Assembly: GCA_028767165.1 (NCBI GenBank)
Contig: JARACJ010000012.1
Span: 109,030-173,029 of the forward strand
Source: Proteobacteria bacterium DTSAM18
GTDB lineage: Bacteria; Myxococcota_A; UBA796; GCA-2862545
Direction of reading: 5' to 3'
Length of the DNA stretch: 64,000 nucleotides
Shown here: in pieces, positions 34,130-41,884 of the stretch
Position numbering within the stretch: the first letter of the stretch is position 1
How the letters are laid out: the number at the start of each line of letters is the position of its first letter
The notes under the pieces: generated by a model
Database searches by the model: none
The model's input: only the letters and a program-made list of their open reading frames with translations
What the model was told of the DNA's origin: nothing
Made by a program: the position numbers and the translations under genes

Positions 34130-35308
34130 CTACTCCACCTCGTCTCCGACGCAGGTGAAGCCGAAGAACGTGTCCACCAGGATATCCGGACCGCCTTCAC
34201 CACTGAGGACGATGGTGCCATTCACCTGCCCGAACAACGGATCGTAGCTGCCGATCCACTCGGACTGCACCGTCTGCGACCAGCCCTGCTCGCCGTCCGG
34301 GGCGAAGAACCGCTGACGCCACGTGTCGGCGACGCCCTGTTCGTTGTAGGTGACCTCGACCTCCCACCGCTCCTCGCCGGCGATCTCCCGGGTGTGCTTC
34401 TCGAGCTGGCCGCGGTCGGTCCACTGGTAGGTGTGGGACTCGAGGTGGGCGATCTGGTCTCCCTGGAAGTGGGTGCGGGTGATTGCCAGGGGCCGGTCCT
34501 GCTCGTCGAGCGTCCAGTCCCAGGTGGCCCAGGGCATCGGCTCGGAGATGTCCCGGTGGGTGGCGATCTCCTCGACGATGCGACCGTCCTCGTACACGAA
34601 CTCCAGCGCCGACCGCTCCGTCTGCCAGTCCGCGGTCATGACCGCCTGTTTCAGCAGCTTCATGTCCGCGTCGAAGACCCAGCGCCGGCTGACGGCCTGT
34701 CCTCCCGCGTCGAAGGTCACCTCGTGCATCACGTGGTGATCAGGCAGCCCCATGGGGTCGTCCCCGTCGAACCACTCGGCCACGGACACCATGCGGGGCT
34801 CCGGAACCACCTCTTCCACCCCCAGGATGCGTCCCTGGTCGTCCCAGGAGACCACCTGTCGTTGGACCTCCCCGCCCGCGCGGGAGAAGGACGACATAAG
34901 CAGCCGGCCCTCCTCCTTCTCCATACGCCACGTGCCGACCTTGGTCTCGTGGGTGACCGTGCCGTGCAGATCATGGGGTCCTTCGTACCAGAAGGCGTCC
35001 CGCCACAGCTCCGGTCCGCCCTGGGCCTCCTCGAGTCGGTGGCTCATGGCGACCGAGTCCGCCTGGACCCACCCGAACGCCACGTCGGGCATGGCCGGAG
35101 GGCCCATCACGCCTGCCGGCTGGAACACCAGGATCTGCCCGCCCGGCCACGCCGTGGGCCCCTCCTCGCTTCCCGAGGTGCACTCTCCGAGCCGAGGGAT
35201 CTCGTAGCCGGGAAGCGTGGAGCACTCGTGCAGGTTTCCGCCGACACAGTCTCCGTTTCCTCCCAGCTGACACCCTGCAAGGGCGAGGAACAGCCCACTT
35301 CTCCACAT
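34130..35308 (-). CDS. Lipoprotein with YD-like repeats, diverged (paralog 4 of 4)
   Basis: The start at 35308 follows GGAGG and gives a 392-residue lipoprotein (MWRSGLFLALAGC). Unlike the three tandem relatives it lacks the Asp-rich VDEWVG motif; instead the N-terminus is Cys-rich (NGDC, LHEC, LGEC). The body has the same repeat style: VSWDDQGRILGVEEV, WTLDEQDRPLAITRT, YQWTDRGQLEKHTRE and VTYNEQGVADTWRQ, and a late Cys in FFGFTCVGDEVE. It appears to be a dispersed copy of the cluster at 21.8-25.7 kb. Function is unknown. Confidence 0.82.
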   Translation of the reverse strand: MWRSGLFLALAGCQLGGNGDCVGGNLHECSTLPGYEIPRLGECTSGSEEGPTAWPGGQILVFQPAGVMGPPAMPDVAFGWVQADSVAMSHRLEEAQGGPELWRDAFWYEGPHDLHGTVTHETKVGTWRMEKEEGRLLMSSFSRAGGEVQRQVVSWDDQGRILGVEEVVPEPRMVSVAEWFDGDDPMGLPDHHVMHEVTFDAGGQAVSRRWVFDADMKLLKQAVMTADWQTERSALEFVYEDGRIVEEIATHRDISEPMPWATWDWTLDEQDRPLAITRTHFQGDQIAHLESHTYQWTDRGQLEKHTREIAGEERWEVEVTYNEQGVADTWRQRFFAPDGEQGWSQTVQSEWIGSYDPLFGQVNGTIVLSGEGGPDILVDTFFGFTCVGDEVE

Positions 35309-35745
35309 CCGGTACCTCCAGGTTAGCATACCTTCATCCAGTACCGAATCGCATGAAGTTGCAAACCATGGGTTCGAGTTTCGCGATTCTTCGGCTGGAC
35401 GGTACCGTGCGTCCCATGGCTGAACCCCCTATTCCAGCCCTACTGCATGGAGGACGGGACCGCACTGACCACATGGCAGATACGATGTCGGCATGGTGCG
35501 GACCGGGTATCGTCCAGGGGGTCGGAAGCGCTGGCTCCGCGTGACAGGCCCACACGGCCTCCCAGGTGTGCACCGCGTACAGCATCCCGCCCACCCTCAT
35601 GTCGAGGGGGAGCTGGTCGCCGGCGAGGCGAGGAGCAGGGCGACGAAGCATCGGGGGTGACCAGGGCCCCCGAACGCCCCACCGGGATCGACCCGGCAGG
35701 ACAAGCGCAAGCCATCCCAGGGCAATACTTGAGCCGCACACCCGA
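35309..35745. other. Intergenic region, no supported gene
   Basis: These roughly 437 bases lie between a reverse-strand lipoprotein gene and the folded element upstream of the methyltransferase. A GC dip at 35320-35400 probably holds the promoter for the lipoprotein gene. Open frames here lack ribosome sites and family signatures. Confidence 0.4.
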
Positions 35746-35854
35746 GGCTCGTGGCGTCCCGGTAGGGTCGGGGCGAGGAACGAGGGAAAGGCCGTACTCC
35801 CGTACGGCCCGACCGAAGTGACGAAGAACCGACCCTGCCGGGGCGCCACGGGCC
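35746..35854 (+). ncRNA. Strongly folded element (candidate structured RNA or mobile palindrome)
   Basis: Arms at 35746-35771 and 35829-35854 pair over all 26 positions when three G-U pairs are allowed (GGCTCGTGGCGTCCCGGTAG... with ...CTGCCGGGGCGCCACGGGCC). Inside, 35790-35797 and 35802-35809 form a perfect 8-bp hairpin GGCCGTAC-TCCC-GTACGGCC. Between the two stems both strands are purine-rich (GAGGAACGAGGGAAA; GAAGTGACGAAGAA), as in RNA internal loops with GA pairs. The G-U pairs suit an RNA on the plus strand. The element ends 24 bases before the methyltransferase ATG. Confidence 0.6.
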
Positions 35855-35878
35855 GTCTCCGCGAAGCAAGGATCACCT

Positions 35879-36595
35879 ATGCGCCTGTACAGCCTCGATG
35901 CCGACTGGTGGCCGATCATCAGCCCCGCCCACGAGTACGACGAGCTCGCCCTCGCCTGCCTCGCCATGCTCCAGGACGCCGTCGAAGGTGATCTGGGTCG
36001 CCTCATGGAGCTCGGCTGCGGCTACGCTCCGATGGCCGATCACTGGCCCGACGATCTGCAGCTGACCCTGGTGGACATGTCGCCCGACATGCTCGCCCTC
36101 GCCGCCGAGCGTCACCCCCGGGCCACCACGCTGAAGGCCGACATGCGGGAGCTGAGCCTCGACGAGCCGGTCGACGCCATCCTGCTGCAGGACGCCGTGA
36201 TGTACCTGCTGTCCCGCAACGACCTGCAGGCCACCTTCCGTGCAGCCTTCGGGAGCCTGCGCCCCGGCGGCGCCTTCCTGGTGGTGCCCGACATCGTCAA
36301 GGAGGCCTACGAGGAGACCACCCTGTCCGGTGGCGGCGAGGCCGAGGATGGCCGGGCGTTCCGCATGCAGGAGTGGCACTTCGACCCCGACCCGTCCGAC
36401 CACACCACCCAGGCGGCCTTCAGCTACATGCTGCGCTGGCCCGACGGCCGGGTCGAACACCACGGCGAGACCCACACCATGGGCCTGTTCTCCGTACACG
36501 AGATCCAGACGGCCCTGGAGCAGGCCGGCTTCGAGCTGCTGCAGCCGGACATCCTGCCGGCCGGGCTGCCGTTCCTGGCGAGGAAGCCGGTGTAG
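35879..36595 (+). CDS. Class I SAM-dependent methyltransferase
   Basis: The 238-residue protein has the Rossmann methyltransferase motifs: LMELGCGYAPMADHW (motif I, SAM-binding Gly loop), LTLVDMSPDMLALA (acidic residue at strand 2), TTLKADMREL and DAILLQDAVMYLL (motif IV region), and LRPGGAFLVVPD (motif post). The C-terminal part with FSYMLRWPDGRVEHHGETHTMG and LEQAGFELL resembles small-molecule or glycine/sarcosine-type methyltransferases. The target is unknown. The folded element lies immediately upstream and may affect its expression. Confidence 0.88.
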   Translation: MRLYSLDADWWPIISPAHEYDELALACLAMLQDAVEGDLGRLMELGCGYAPMADHWPDDLQLTLVDMSPDMLALAAERHPRATTLKADMRELSLDEPVDAILLQDAVMYLLSRNDLQATFRAAFGSLRPGGAFLVVPDIVKEAYEETTLSGGGEAEDGRAFRMQEWHFDPDPSDHTTQAAFSYMLRWPDGRVEHHGETHTMGLFSVHEIQTALEQAGFELLQPDILPAGLPFLARKPV

Positions 36596-37020
36596 GCCCG
36601 AACTGAGGCCCGTGCCCGAATGGGCCGCCTCTCGCGCCTGTGCCCGCTGCCCGAGTGGGCCATCTCCCGTGCCCGTGCCCGTGCCCGAATACAGCGGTTC
36701 TCCCCTTCCCGAACCTCACCGGCAATCCGAGGCCAGGGCGCCCCAAGGGGCGCCCGTACGTACGGGCGGGCCTTGGCCCGCCCTGGTTTCGCCCCGGCGA
36801 GAGGTCCCGGCTCGTTGCCCGAGCCGTTGATGCCCTTCCTTGGGTCGGCCCCCGCCGGGCACGGGCACGGGCACGGAAACGGGTCTCGAGCGGCGGGTCG
36901 ATGGAACCCGGGAATTCGCCGGGCACGGGCACGGGCACGGGCACGGAAACGGGTTTTCGGGAAGGGTTGATCCAACGGTAATCTGCCCCCACAATCCCTC
37001 CGATCCACGGGAGGCCCCCC
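36596..37020. repeat. Palindromic and hexamer-repeat spacer
   Basis: This gene-free stretch holds GTGCCC hexamer runs on the left (36608-36690), two direct-repeat units of GGGCAC hexamers followed by GGAAACGGG on the right (36857-36895 and 36919-36957), and a central 54-bp near-palindrome at 36733-36786. The left and right hexamer runs are inverted with respect to each other, so the whole spacer is roughly a large imperfect inverted repeat. Confidence 0.75.
36733..36786. repeat. 54-bp palindrome resolving into two covarying hairpins
   Basis: The half-sites are symmetric around GTAC-GTAC. Left hairpin: GGGCGCCCC-AA-GGGGCGCCC at 36736-36755. Right hairpin: GGGCGGGCC-TT-GGCCCGCCC at 36764-36783. 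The two halves differ as inverted copies at four positions only, and those changes preserve base pairing within each hairpin. Confidence 0.8.
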
Positions 37021-38019
37021 ATGACCGACGAACGCACCTACCAGATGCTCTGGGACTGCCCCATGTGCGGCACCGAGAAGCTCCTCGGCAAGGACCACCG
37101 CCACTGCCCGAACTGCGGCGCCCCCCAGGATCCCGACCGCCGGTACTTCCCCAAGGAAGAGGACAAGGTCGAGGTCGAAGATCACGCGTTCGTCGGCGCC
37201 GATCGCATCTGTCCCGCCTGCGACGCCCCCCAGTCCGCGGCGGCCTCCTTCTGCGGCAACTGCGGCAGTCCCTTCGAGGGCGCGAAGACGGCCAGGCTCG
37301 TGGCCGACGGCCACACCGTGAAGGAGCGCACGCTGGTCGACGAGGCGCCCCCCACGCCCGAGCCCCCGAAGAAGGTGCCCGGCTTCCTCAAGGTCCTGGC
37401 CGTCGGCATCGTCGCCGCCATCGCCATCTTCCTCGTCTTCGCCTTCTGGACCGAGAAGGGCGAGGTCACCGTGGCCGGTCACAGCTGGGAGCGCTCCATC
37501 CAGGTGGAGACCTTCTCGTCGGTCCGCGAGGGCGACTGGTGCGACCGCAAGCCCTCCACGGCCTACGACATCCGCACCTCGGAGAAGCAGCGCGACACGA
37601 AGCAGGTCCCCGACGGCCAGGACTGCAAGATGGTCAAGGCCGACCGGGGCGACGGCACGTTCACCGAGAAGGAGGAGTGCACCACCCGCTACCGGGAGGA
37701 GCCCGTGATGGACCAGTGGTGCGACTTCAAGATCGACAAGTGGGTCGTCACCGACACCCTGCGCGCCCAGGGCGACGGCCTGTCCCCTGCGCCCACCTGG
37801 CCCACCGGCACCTTCGACAGCTGCAAGTCCCTCGGCTGCACCCGCGAGGGCCGTCGCAGCGAGACCTACGACGTCACCTTCACCGGTCCCAAGGGCGCCG
37901 AACACAGCTGCACCTTCGACATCGACACCTGGCAGGCCATGTCCGAGGGCAGCCGGGCCCAGGCCGAGTTCCGCGTCATGGGCGGCGGCGTGGTGTGTGA
38001 CTCCGTGGCGGGGCGCTGA
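37021..38019 (+). CDS. Zinc-ribbon membrane protein
   Basis: The 332-residue protein has two N-terminal zinc ribbons: CPMCGTEK with HCPNCGAPQ, and CPACDAPQ with CGNCGSPF (four CxxC pairs). A linker and one transmembrane helix follow (VLAVGIVAAIAIFLVFAFW, residues about 123-141). The C-terminal 190 residues lie across the membrane and contain several Cys (DWCDRK, QDCKM, EECTTRYRE, QWCDFKIDKW, DSCKSLGC). Such cytosolic-ribbon plus extracytosolic-domain proteins are known in Myxococcota, but their role is unclear. The last 59 bases before the stop are repeated exactly at 38735-38793. Confidence 0.8.
   Translation: MTDERTYQMLWDCPMCGTEKLLGKDHRHCPNCGAPQDPDRRYFPKEEDKVEVEDHAFVGADRICPACDAPQSAAASFCGNCGSPFEGAKTARLVADGHTVKERTLVDEAPPTPEPPKKVPGFLKVLAVGIVAAIAIFLVFAFWTEKGEVTVAGHSWERSIQVETFSSVREGDWCDRKPSTAYDIRTSEKQRDTKQVPDGQDCKMVKADRGDGTFTEKEECTTRYREEPVMDQWCDFKIDKWVVTDTLRAQGDGLSPAPTWPTGTFDSCKSLGCTREGRRSETYDVTFTGPKGAEHSCTFDIDTWQAMSEGSRAQAEFRVMGGGVVCDSVAGR
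37957..38015. repeat. 59-bp direct repeat, left copy (3' end of zinc-ribbon gene)
   Basis: Perfect copy of 38735-38793. It encodes the C-terminal AQAEFRVMGGGVVCDSVAG of the zinc-ribbon protein and is followed by CGC-TGA rather than the CGG-TAG of the right copy. Identity begins and ends abruptly. Confidence 0.97.
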
Positions 38020-38734
38020 GTCTAGATTGCTCAGAATAAAACCGTACTTGGAGCGGTATGACGCGTTCCTACCATCATTAGGAACAGTAGAAGTGTGGCT
38101 GCATTCCGTTGCGAGGCTCGCGCTCGTTCCTTGCGAGATGGCCCCCCACTACTGCTCAGAACAACCAGATAGTATTGTCTCCCACCTTCGTAGCTCGCGT
38201 GAAAAACTACGTTCTTCACGGCTCTGCCGCACTTTTACTCCACTACGTGCAAATACGCACGGGGAACTTTTTCATCGAGTCTCAACCGCTGCTAGCGTCC
38301 CGCGCAGGAGGTTGATTGATGAAGAGTTTTTTGCTTGCCATGTTGTTCGGGCTGTCTGCTTGCGGCCAATCCATGATCGACGAACTCAATGCTGAGACTG
38401 TTGATCTCAAGATCGAAAACCGTACCAGCGAGAATCTGTACTATTTCGCATATGCCGACTGTGGCGCCAACAACTGGATTCACGTCATCGATGATGACAA
38501 GTTCGTCGCCAGTTTCGATGACATCACCGAGCGATTTCTTGATCCCGGTTGCTACGATCTCTATGTGGAGACCGAGAGTGGTTGCTGGGCCGAGAACAGT
38601 ACAGACCAGAACGTGGATCCCGGGTTCATCTTCACCTGGACCATCACCGACGATTCCATGAACTGTTCCGTCTGGGACGAGATCTTCTGATCTTGGCCCC
38701 TACTTGTCTCGGACGTGAGGGTGCCAGCCTGTTT
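38016..38734. mobile_element. Low-GC insert between 59-bp direct repeats
   Basis: This 719-base stretch has a visibly lower GC content than everything around it (near 50% by eye), and codon use in its single gene is unlike the neighbours. The left part is non-coding and contains GTTCCTA-CCATCAT-TAGGAAC (38065-38085, perfect 7-bp arms) and two copies of TGCTCAGAAYAA (38029 and 38154). No recombinase gene is present. Together with one 59-bp copy it makes a 778-bp unit apparently inserted at the end of the zinc-ribbon gene. Confidence 0.8.
38319..38690 (+). CDS. Small lipoprotein carried by the low-GC insert
   Basis: ATG 38319 follows AGGAGG and opens a clear lipoprotein signal (MKSFLLAMLFGLSAC). 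The mature part of about 108 residues is acidic and probably beta-rich: TVDLKIENRTSENLYYFAY, then CGANNWIHVID, PGCYDLYVETESGCW and a final SMNCSVWDEIF, with four or five Cys likely in disulfides. Codon use has many A/T third positions, unlike the rest of the window, which suggests recent transfer. No family is recognised. It is the only gene in the insert. Confidence 0.8.
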   Translation: MKSFLLAMLFGLSACGQSMIDELNAETVDLKIENRTSENLYYFAYADCGANNWIHVIDDDKFVASFDDITERFLDPGCYDLYVETESGCWAENSTDQNVDPGFIFTWTITDDSMNCSVWDEIF

Positions 38735-38793
38735 GCCCAGGCCGAGTTCCGCGTCATGGGCGGCGGCGTGGTGTGTGACTCCGTGGCGGGGCG
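38735..38793. repeat. 59-bp direct repeat, right copy
   Basis: Identical over 59 bases to 37957-38015. It is followed by CGG-TAG and then, seven bases later, by the stop codon of the convergent HAD gene, so this copy probably represents the original end of the zinc-ribbon gene. Confidence 0.97.
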
Positions 38794-38800
38794 GTAGGCC

Positions 38801-39799
38801 TCACTTCGGGAACACCACCCGCCAGTCCTTCTTCATGTCCACCACCACCCAGCCCTCCTCGGCCGCGAGATCGAGGCTCTTGTCGAGCACGCCGACGTGG
38901 CCCTCACGGTCGTAGGCGTACTCCCGCCGGGCGTCGGTGTGGTGCAGGAACAGGCCCAGCGAGGGCCCCTCGCCCGCCGTGGTGTACTGCACCATCTGCA
39001 GGTCGCCGTCGGAGTTGCCGAACGCCAGGATGGGCCGCCGACCGATGTGCTCGTAGATGCCGACCGGCTTGCCCTCCTTGTCGTCGATGAACCTGATCTG
39101 CGGCTGGCGCACCAGGGTGGGCTCCCCGTCGCGCAGCTCGAAGGTGGTCACGAAGCTCGACCCCACCACCTGCTCCGGGGGCACGCCGTACACCTCATCC
39201 GCCCAGGGCCGCATGAACTGGATGCCGCCGCCCGAGACGATGAACACCTTGAAGCCGTGCGCGCGCAGGTGGTCCATCAGCTCGAGCTGTGGCTGGTACA
39301 CGAGCTCGGTGTAGCGGCGATCGAAGCGCGGGTGCCGCGCCGTGGCGATCCACCGCTCCACGGCGTCTTCATACGCCTCCGCGGTCATGCCCCCGTGGGT
39401 GGCCATCAACAGCTCCATCATCCCCTGTTCGCCGGTGGCCGTCACGGCATCCATGTCACCCTCGATCACCCCCTGGAACGGCTGGGTCGTCTTCCACTCG
39501 GGGTGCTCCGGAGCCATCTCCTTCACCCGGTCCGTCACGAAGGTCAGCTGGGTGTAGACCGGTTGCTCCACCCACAGGGTGCCATCGTTGTCGAACACGG
39601 CGATCCGTTCGGCCGCGGGCACGAAGTCCTTTCCGCTCTCGTCGGTCACGGCCTCCACGAACGTCAGCAGCGCCTCCTTCGCGGCACCCTCGTTCCACGA
39701 TGGCAATGGATCGTGCTGGCGGCCCTTGGCCAGGGACACGTCCGTCACGAGCAGGCAGACGAGGGCCGCGGCGATGCGGGCTTGCGGTCGAACAGTCAT
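38801..39799 (-). CDS. Exported HAD-superfamily phosphatase
   Basis: The start at 39799 follows GGAGG and opens a signal peptide (IAAALVCLLVTDVSLA). The 332-residue protein has HAD motifs: AVFDNDGTLWVE (motif I, DxDGT) near residue 68, VFIVSGGG (motif II) and ILAFGNSDGDLQM (motif IV), with a Lys in IDDKEGKP as motif III candidate. It resembles phosphoserine phosphatase-like class IB enzymes found in the periplasm. The substrate is unknown. It is convergent with the zinc-ribbon locus and its insert. Confidence 0.88.
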   Translation of the reverse strand: MTVRPQARIAAALVCLLVTDVSLAKGRQHDPLPSWNEGAAKEALLTFVEAVTDESGKDFVPAAERIAVFDNDGTLWVEQPVYTQLTFVTDRVKEMAPEHPEWKTTQPFQGVIEGDMDAVTATGEQGMMELLMATHGGMTAEAYEDAVERWIATARHPRFDRRYTELVYQPQLELMDHLRAHGFKVFIVSGGGIQFMRPWADEVYGVPPEQVVGSSFVTTFELRDGEPTLVRQPQIRFIDDKEGKPVGIYEHIGRRPILAFGNSDGDLQMVQYTTAGEGPSLGLFLHHTDARREYAYDREGHVGVLDKSLDLAAEEGWVVVDMKKDWRVVFPK

Positions 39800-39982
39800 G
39801 GGGCCTCCAGACGCGCCCTCCTCATCCAGCCGACGCGAGATCGGACGCCACGGCCCCCATCGGCCCATTTCGAGGTCCTTGCAGTCCGAGGCCGCCCCGT
39901 GTCGCGTCCATGACGGACTCTGGTTGGCCCCGCCCCCCTCCCGCGCGCTACAACATGACGCCCCCCCGGAGCCCCATCGACC

Positions 39983-40996
39983 ATGACCGCCGCGTCCGAC
40001 CTGCAGTTCTGTCGGGAGATCCTCCCCGGCGTCTCCCGAACCTTCGCCCTCAGCATCGCCATGCTGCCCGACTCCCTGGGCGACGCCATCGGCATCGCCT
40101 ACCTGCTGTGCCGCATCGTCGACACCATCGAGGACGACGCCACGGCCCCCTGGGAGGTGCGTGAGCCCCTGTTCGACGGCTTCGACGCGGCACTGGTCAA
40201 CCCCGACGCCGCGGTCCCCCACTTCGCCCACGGCGATCGCATCCTGGGCGACCACGACGACGAGCGCGCCCTCATGGAGCACGCCCGCAAGGTCTTCGCC
40301 GCGTTCCACCGCCTCACGGCAGACGAGAAGGCGGCGCTCACCCCCTGGATCGCCGAGATGAGCGAGGGCATGCGCGGATACGCCAGGCAGGCGGCCGACA
40401 ACGGCGGCACCCTCACCCTGCCGGACGTCGCGGCCCTCGAGCGCTACTGCTGGTACGTCGCCGGCACCGTCGGCATGCTGCTCACCGACCTGTACCAGCT
40501 GCACCTCGGCCTGCCTCCCGCCGATGCCGAGCTCAAGGTGCAGGCCAAGGCGTTCGGCCTCGGACTGCAGTTCGTCAACATCCTCAAGGACGTCGCCACC
40601 GACGCCCAGCGCGGTATCTGCTACCTGCCCCAGGATCTGCTGGCCGAGCGGGGCCTGACCACGCACAACCTGCTGAGCCCCGAGAAGCGTCCGGAGGCCC
40701 TCGAGGTCGTCCACGAGCTGATCGAGCTCGCCCGGGACTTCCTGCGTCAGGCCGTCGAGTACACCCTGCGCTGGCCCGTCGAGGAGGGACGTCCCATCCG
40801 GCAGTTCTGCGCCGTGCCCCTCGCCCTGGCCATCCAGTCCCTCGCCGAGGTGCGCGACTCCGACGCCACCCTGCGCCCGGGTCAGGTGCCCAAGCTGCAG
40901 CGCGAGACCGTCATGCAGACCCTCGCCCAGGTCGACGCCGTCCTCGACGACAACGACGCCCTGCGCGACTTCATGGTCGGCCTGTACGCCGTCTGA
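39983..40996 (+). CDS. Squalene/phytoene synthase-family enzyme
   Basis: The 337-residue protein has the family's first Asp-rich motif CRIVDTIEDDA (residues 47-51) and second motif LQFVNILKDVATDAQRG near residue 199, plus SRTFALSIAMLPD at the start and RYCWYVAGTVGMLLTDL, a squalene synthase-like YCxxVAGxVG block. It most resembles farnesyl-diphosphate farnesyltransferase-type squalene synthases, which condense two farnesyl diphosphates for hopanoid or sterol synthesis. The final Glu of the usual DxxED in motif 2 reads T-D here. No cyclase or other terpenoid gene is adjacent, so the product is inferred. Confidence 0.9.
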   Translation: MTAASDLQFCREILPGVSRTFALSIAMLPDSLGDAIGIAYLLCRIVDTIEDDATAPWEVREPLFDGFDAALVNPDAAVPHFAHGDRILGDHDDERALMEHARKVFAAFHRLTADEKAALTPWIAEMSEGMRGYARQAADNGGTLTLPDVAALERYCWYVAGTVGMLLTDLYQLHLGLPPADAELKVQAKAFGLGLQFVNILKDVATDAQRGICYLPQDLLAERGLTTHNLLSPEKRPEALEVVHELIELARDFLRQAVEYTLRWPVEEGRPIRQFCAVPLALAIQSLAEVRDSDATLRPGQVPKLQRETVMQTLAQVDAVLDDNDALRDFMVGLYAV

Positions 40997-41154
40997 GCCG
41001 GCCGACCATGGGCCGCGCCGGGTTCCTTCGGTCGATCGCCGCACATCGTCGCGGACGTGGGGGCCACTCCCGATAGGATGCCCCCACAATCCCCCGTCCT
41101 TCCCCGTAGGCCCTGCCCCCGGGGCCATGGATAGGGAGAAGCGGTGGAGGTCCC

Positions 41155-41451
41155 ATGCCTGTTGTCCGTGACTGCGAAATCACCGTCGACCAGCTCCGCT
41201 CCGAGAGCCGCCGCTGGATCATCGTCGAGCTCTCCGATCCGGAGACCCACAAGCCCTGCCATCCGAAGGCCCAGTGCGTCGACGCCTACCACGTGCAGGA
41301 GTTCGACTCCCACGGCCAGCCGGTGTGCCTGGTGTCCGGCGAGGGCGTCAGCGCCCTGAGCGTGGCCCGCTACCTGCGGGCCCGCGGTCAGCAGCACGTC
41401 TTCGCCCTCAAGGGTGGGCGGAACGCGCTCAAGGAACTCCCGGAGAACTGA
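41155..41451 (+). CDS. Small rhodanese-like protein lacking the catalytic Cys
   Basis: GGAGG precedes the ATG at 41155. The 98-residue protein resembles a short rhodanese domain: ITVDQLRSE at the start, then VCLVSGEGVSALSVARYLRARGQQHVFALKGGRNALKEL, whose second half matches the rhodanese C-terminus (AxxLRxxGxxxVxxLxGG). In the active loop, where rhodaneses have CRxGxRS, this protein has VSGEGVS without Cys. It is therefore either a non-catalytic rhodanese-like binding module or only superficially similar. It ends four bases before the convergent neighbour. Confidence 0.7.
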   Translation: MPVVRDCEITVDQLRSESRRWIIVELSDPETHKPCHPKAQCVDAYHVQEFDSHGQPVCLVSGEGVSALSVARYLRARGQQHVFALKGGRNALKELPEN

Positions 41452-41455
41452 GCGC

Positions 41456-41872
41456 TCAGGCCCGGGAGGGCTCCGCGCCTCCTGTCGACGGCTCCACGGT
41501 CTCGAACCGCCCTGCCCACTCGCTCTCCTCGCGGGCCAGCGTGTCCCGTGGGGGCGACCAGACCAGGTCGGGCTGGGTGTCGGGTTCCTGATCGGCCTCT
41601 TCCCTGGGCGTGGACACCGCTTCGTCCGTGAAGCCGTCCTTCCCGGCGTCGATCGCCGCCATGGCCTCCATCACCACCGCCTTGACGTCGGCCATGGTCG
41701 GGATGTCGTCCTCGTCCTCGCCGTCGTAGACCCGCGGCCGGTCCTGCCCGGGCACGAAGTCGTACATGCCGGGAGGCGGCGTGTACGCGGGCTGGATCCC
41801 TCCCGGAGCCCTGGTGCCTCGCGCCCGTGTGCTCCGCGAGAACCTCGAAAGAAAACGCTTCCACCAGCCCAT
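41456..41872 (-). CDS. Hypothetical acidic protein
   Basis: GGGGAG precedes the ATG at 41872. The 138-residue product has a basic N-terminus (WWKRFLSRFSRSTRARG), then a Pro-rich and a strongly acidic disordered-looking body with DGEDEDDIPTMADVKAVVMEAM as its one helical stretch. No family is recognised. It lies 12 bases downstream of the glycosyltransferase gene on the same strand and may be cotranscribed with it. Confidence 0.6.
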   Translation of the reverse strand: MGWWKRFLSRFSRSTRARGTRAPGGIQPAYTPPPGMYDFVPGQDRPRVYDGEDEDDIPTMADVKAVVMEAMAAIDAGKDGFTDEAVSTPREEADQEPDTQPDLVWSPPRDTLAREESEWAGRFETVEPSTGGAEPSRA

Positions 41873-41884
41873 GAACGTCTCCCC

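Noticed and set aside
35334..35876. Reverse-strand frame of 180 codons across the folded element
   Set aside because: It runs through the long inverted repeat, has no ribosome site and reads as Pro/Arg-rich shadow sequence.
37997..38395. Open frame of 132 codons in the left part of the low-GC insert
   Set aside because: It overlaps the zinc-ribbon gene end and the lipoprotein start in other frames, lacks a ribosome site and has no family signature.
37957..38793. Integron gene cassette with attC sites
   Set aside because: The 59-bp repeat is coding sequence of the upstream gene, and I find no GTTRRRY/RYYYAAC core pair in attC orientation.
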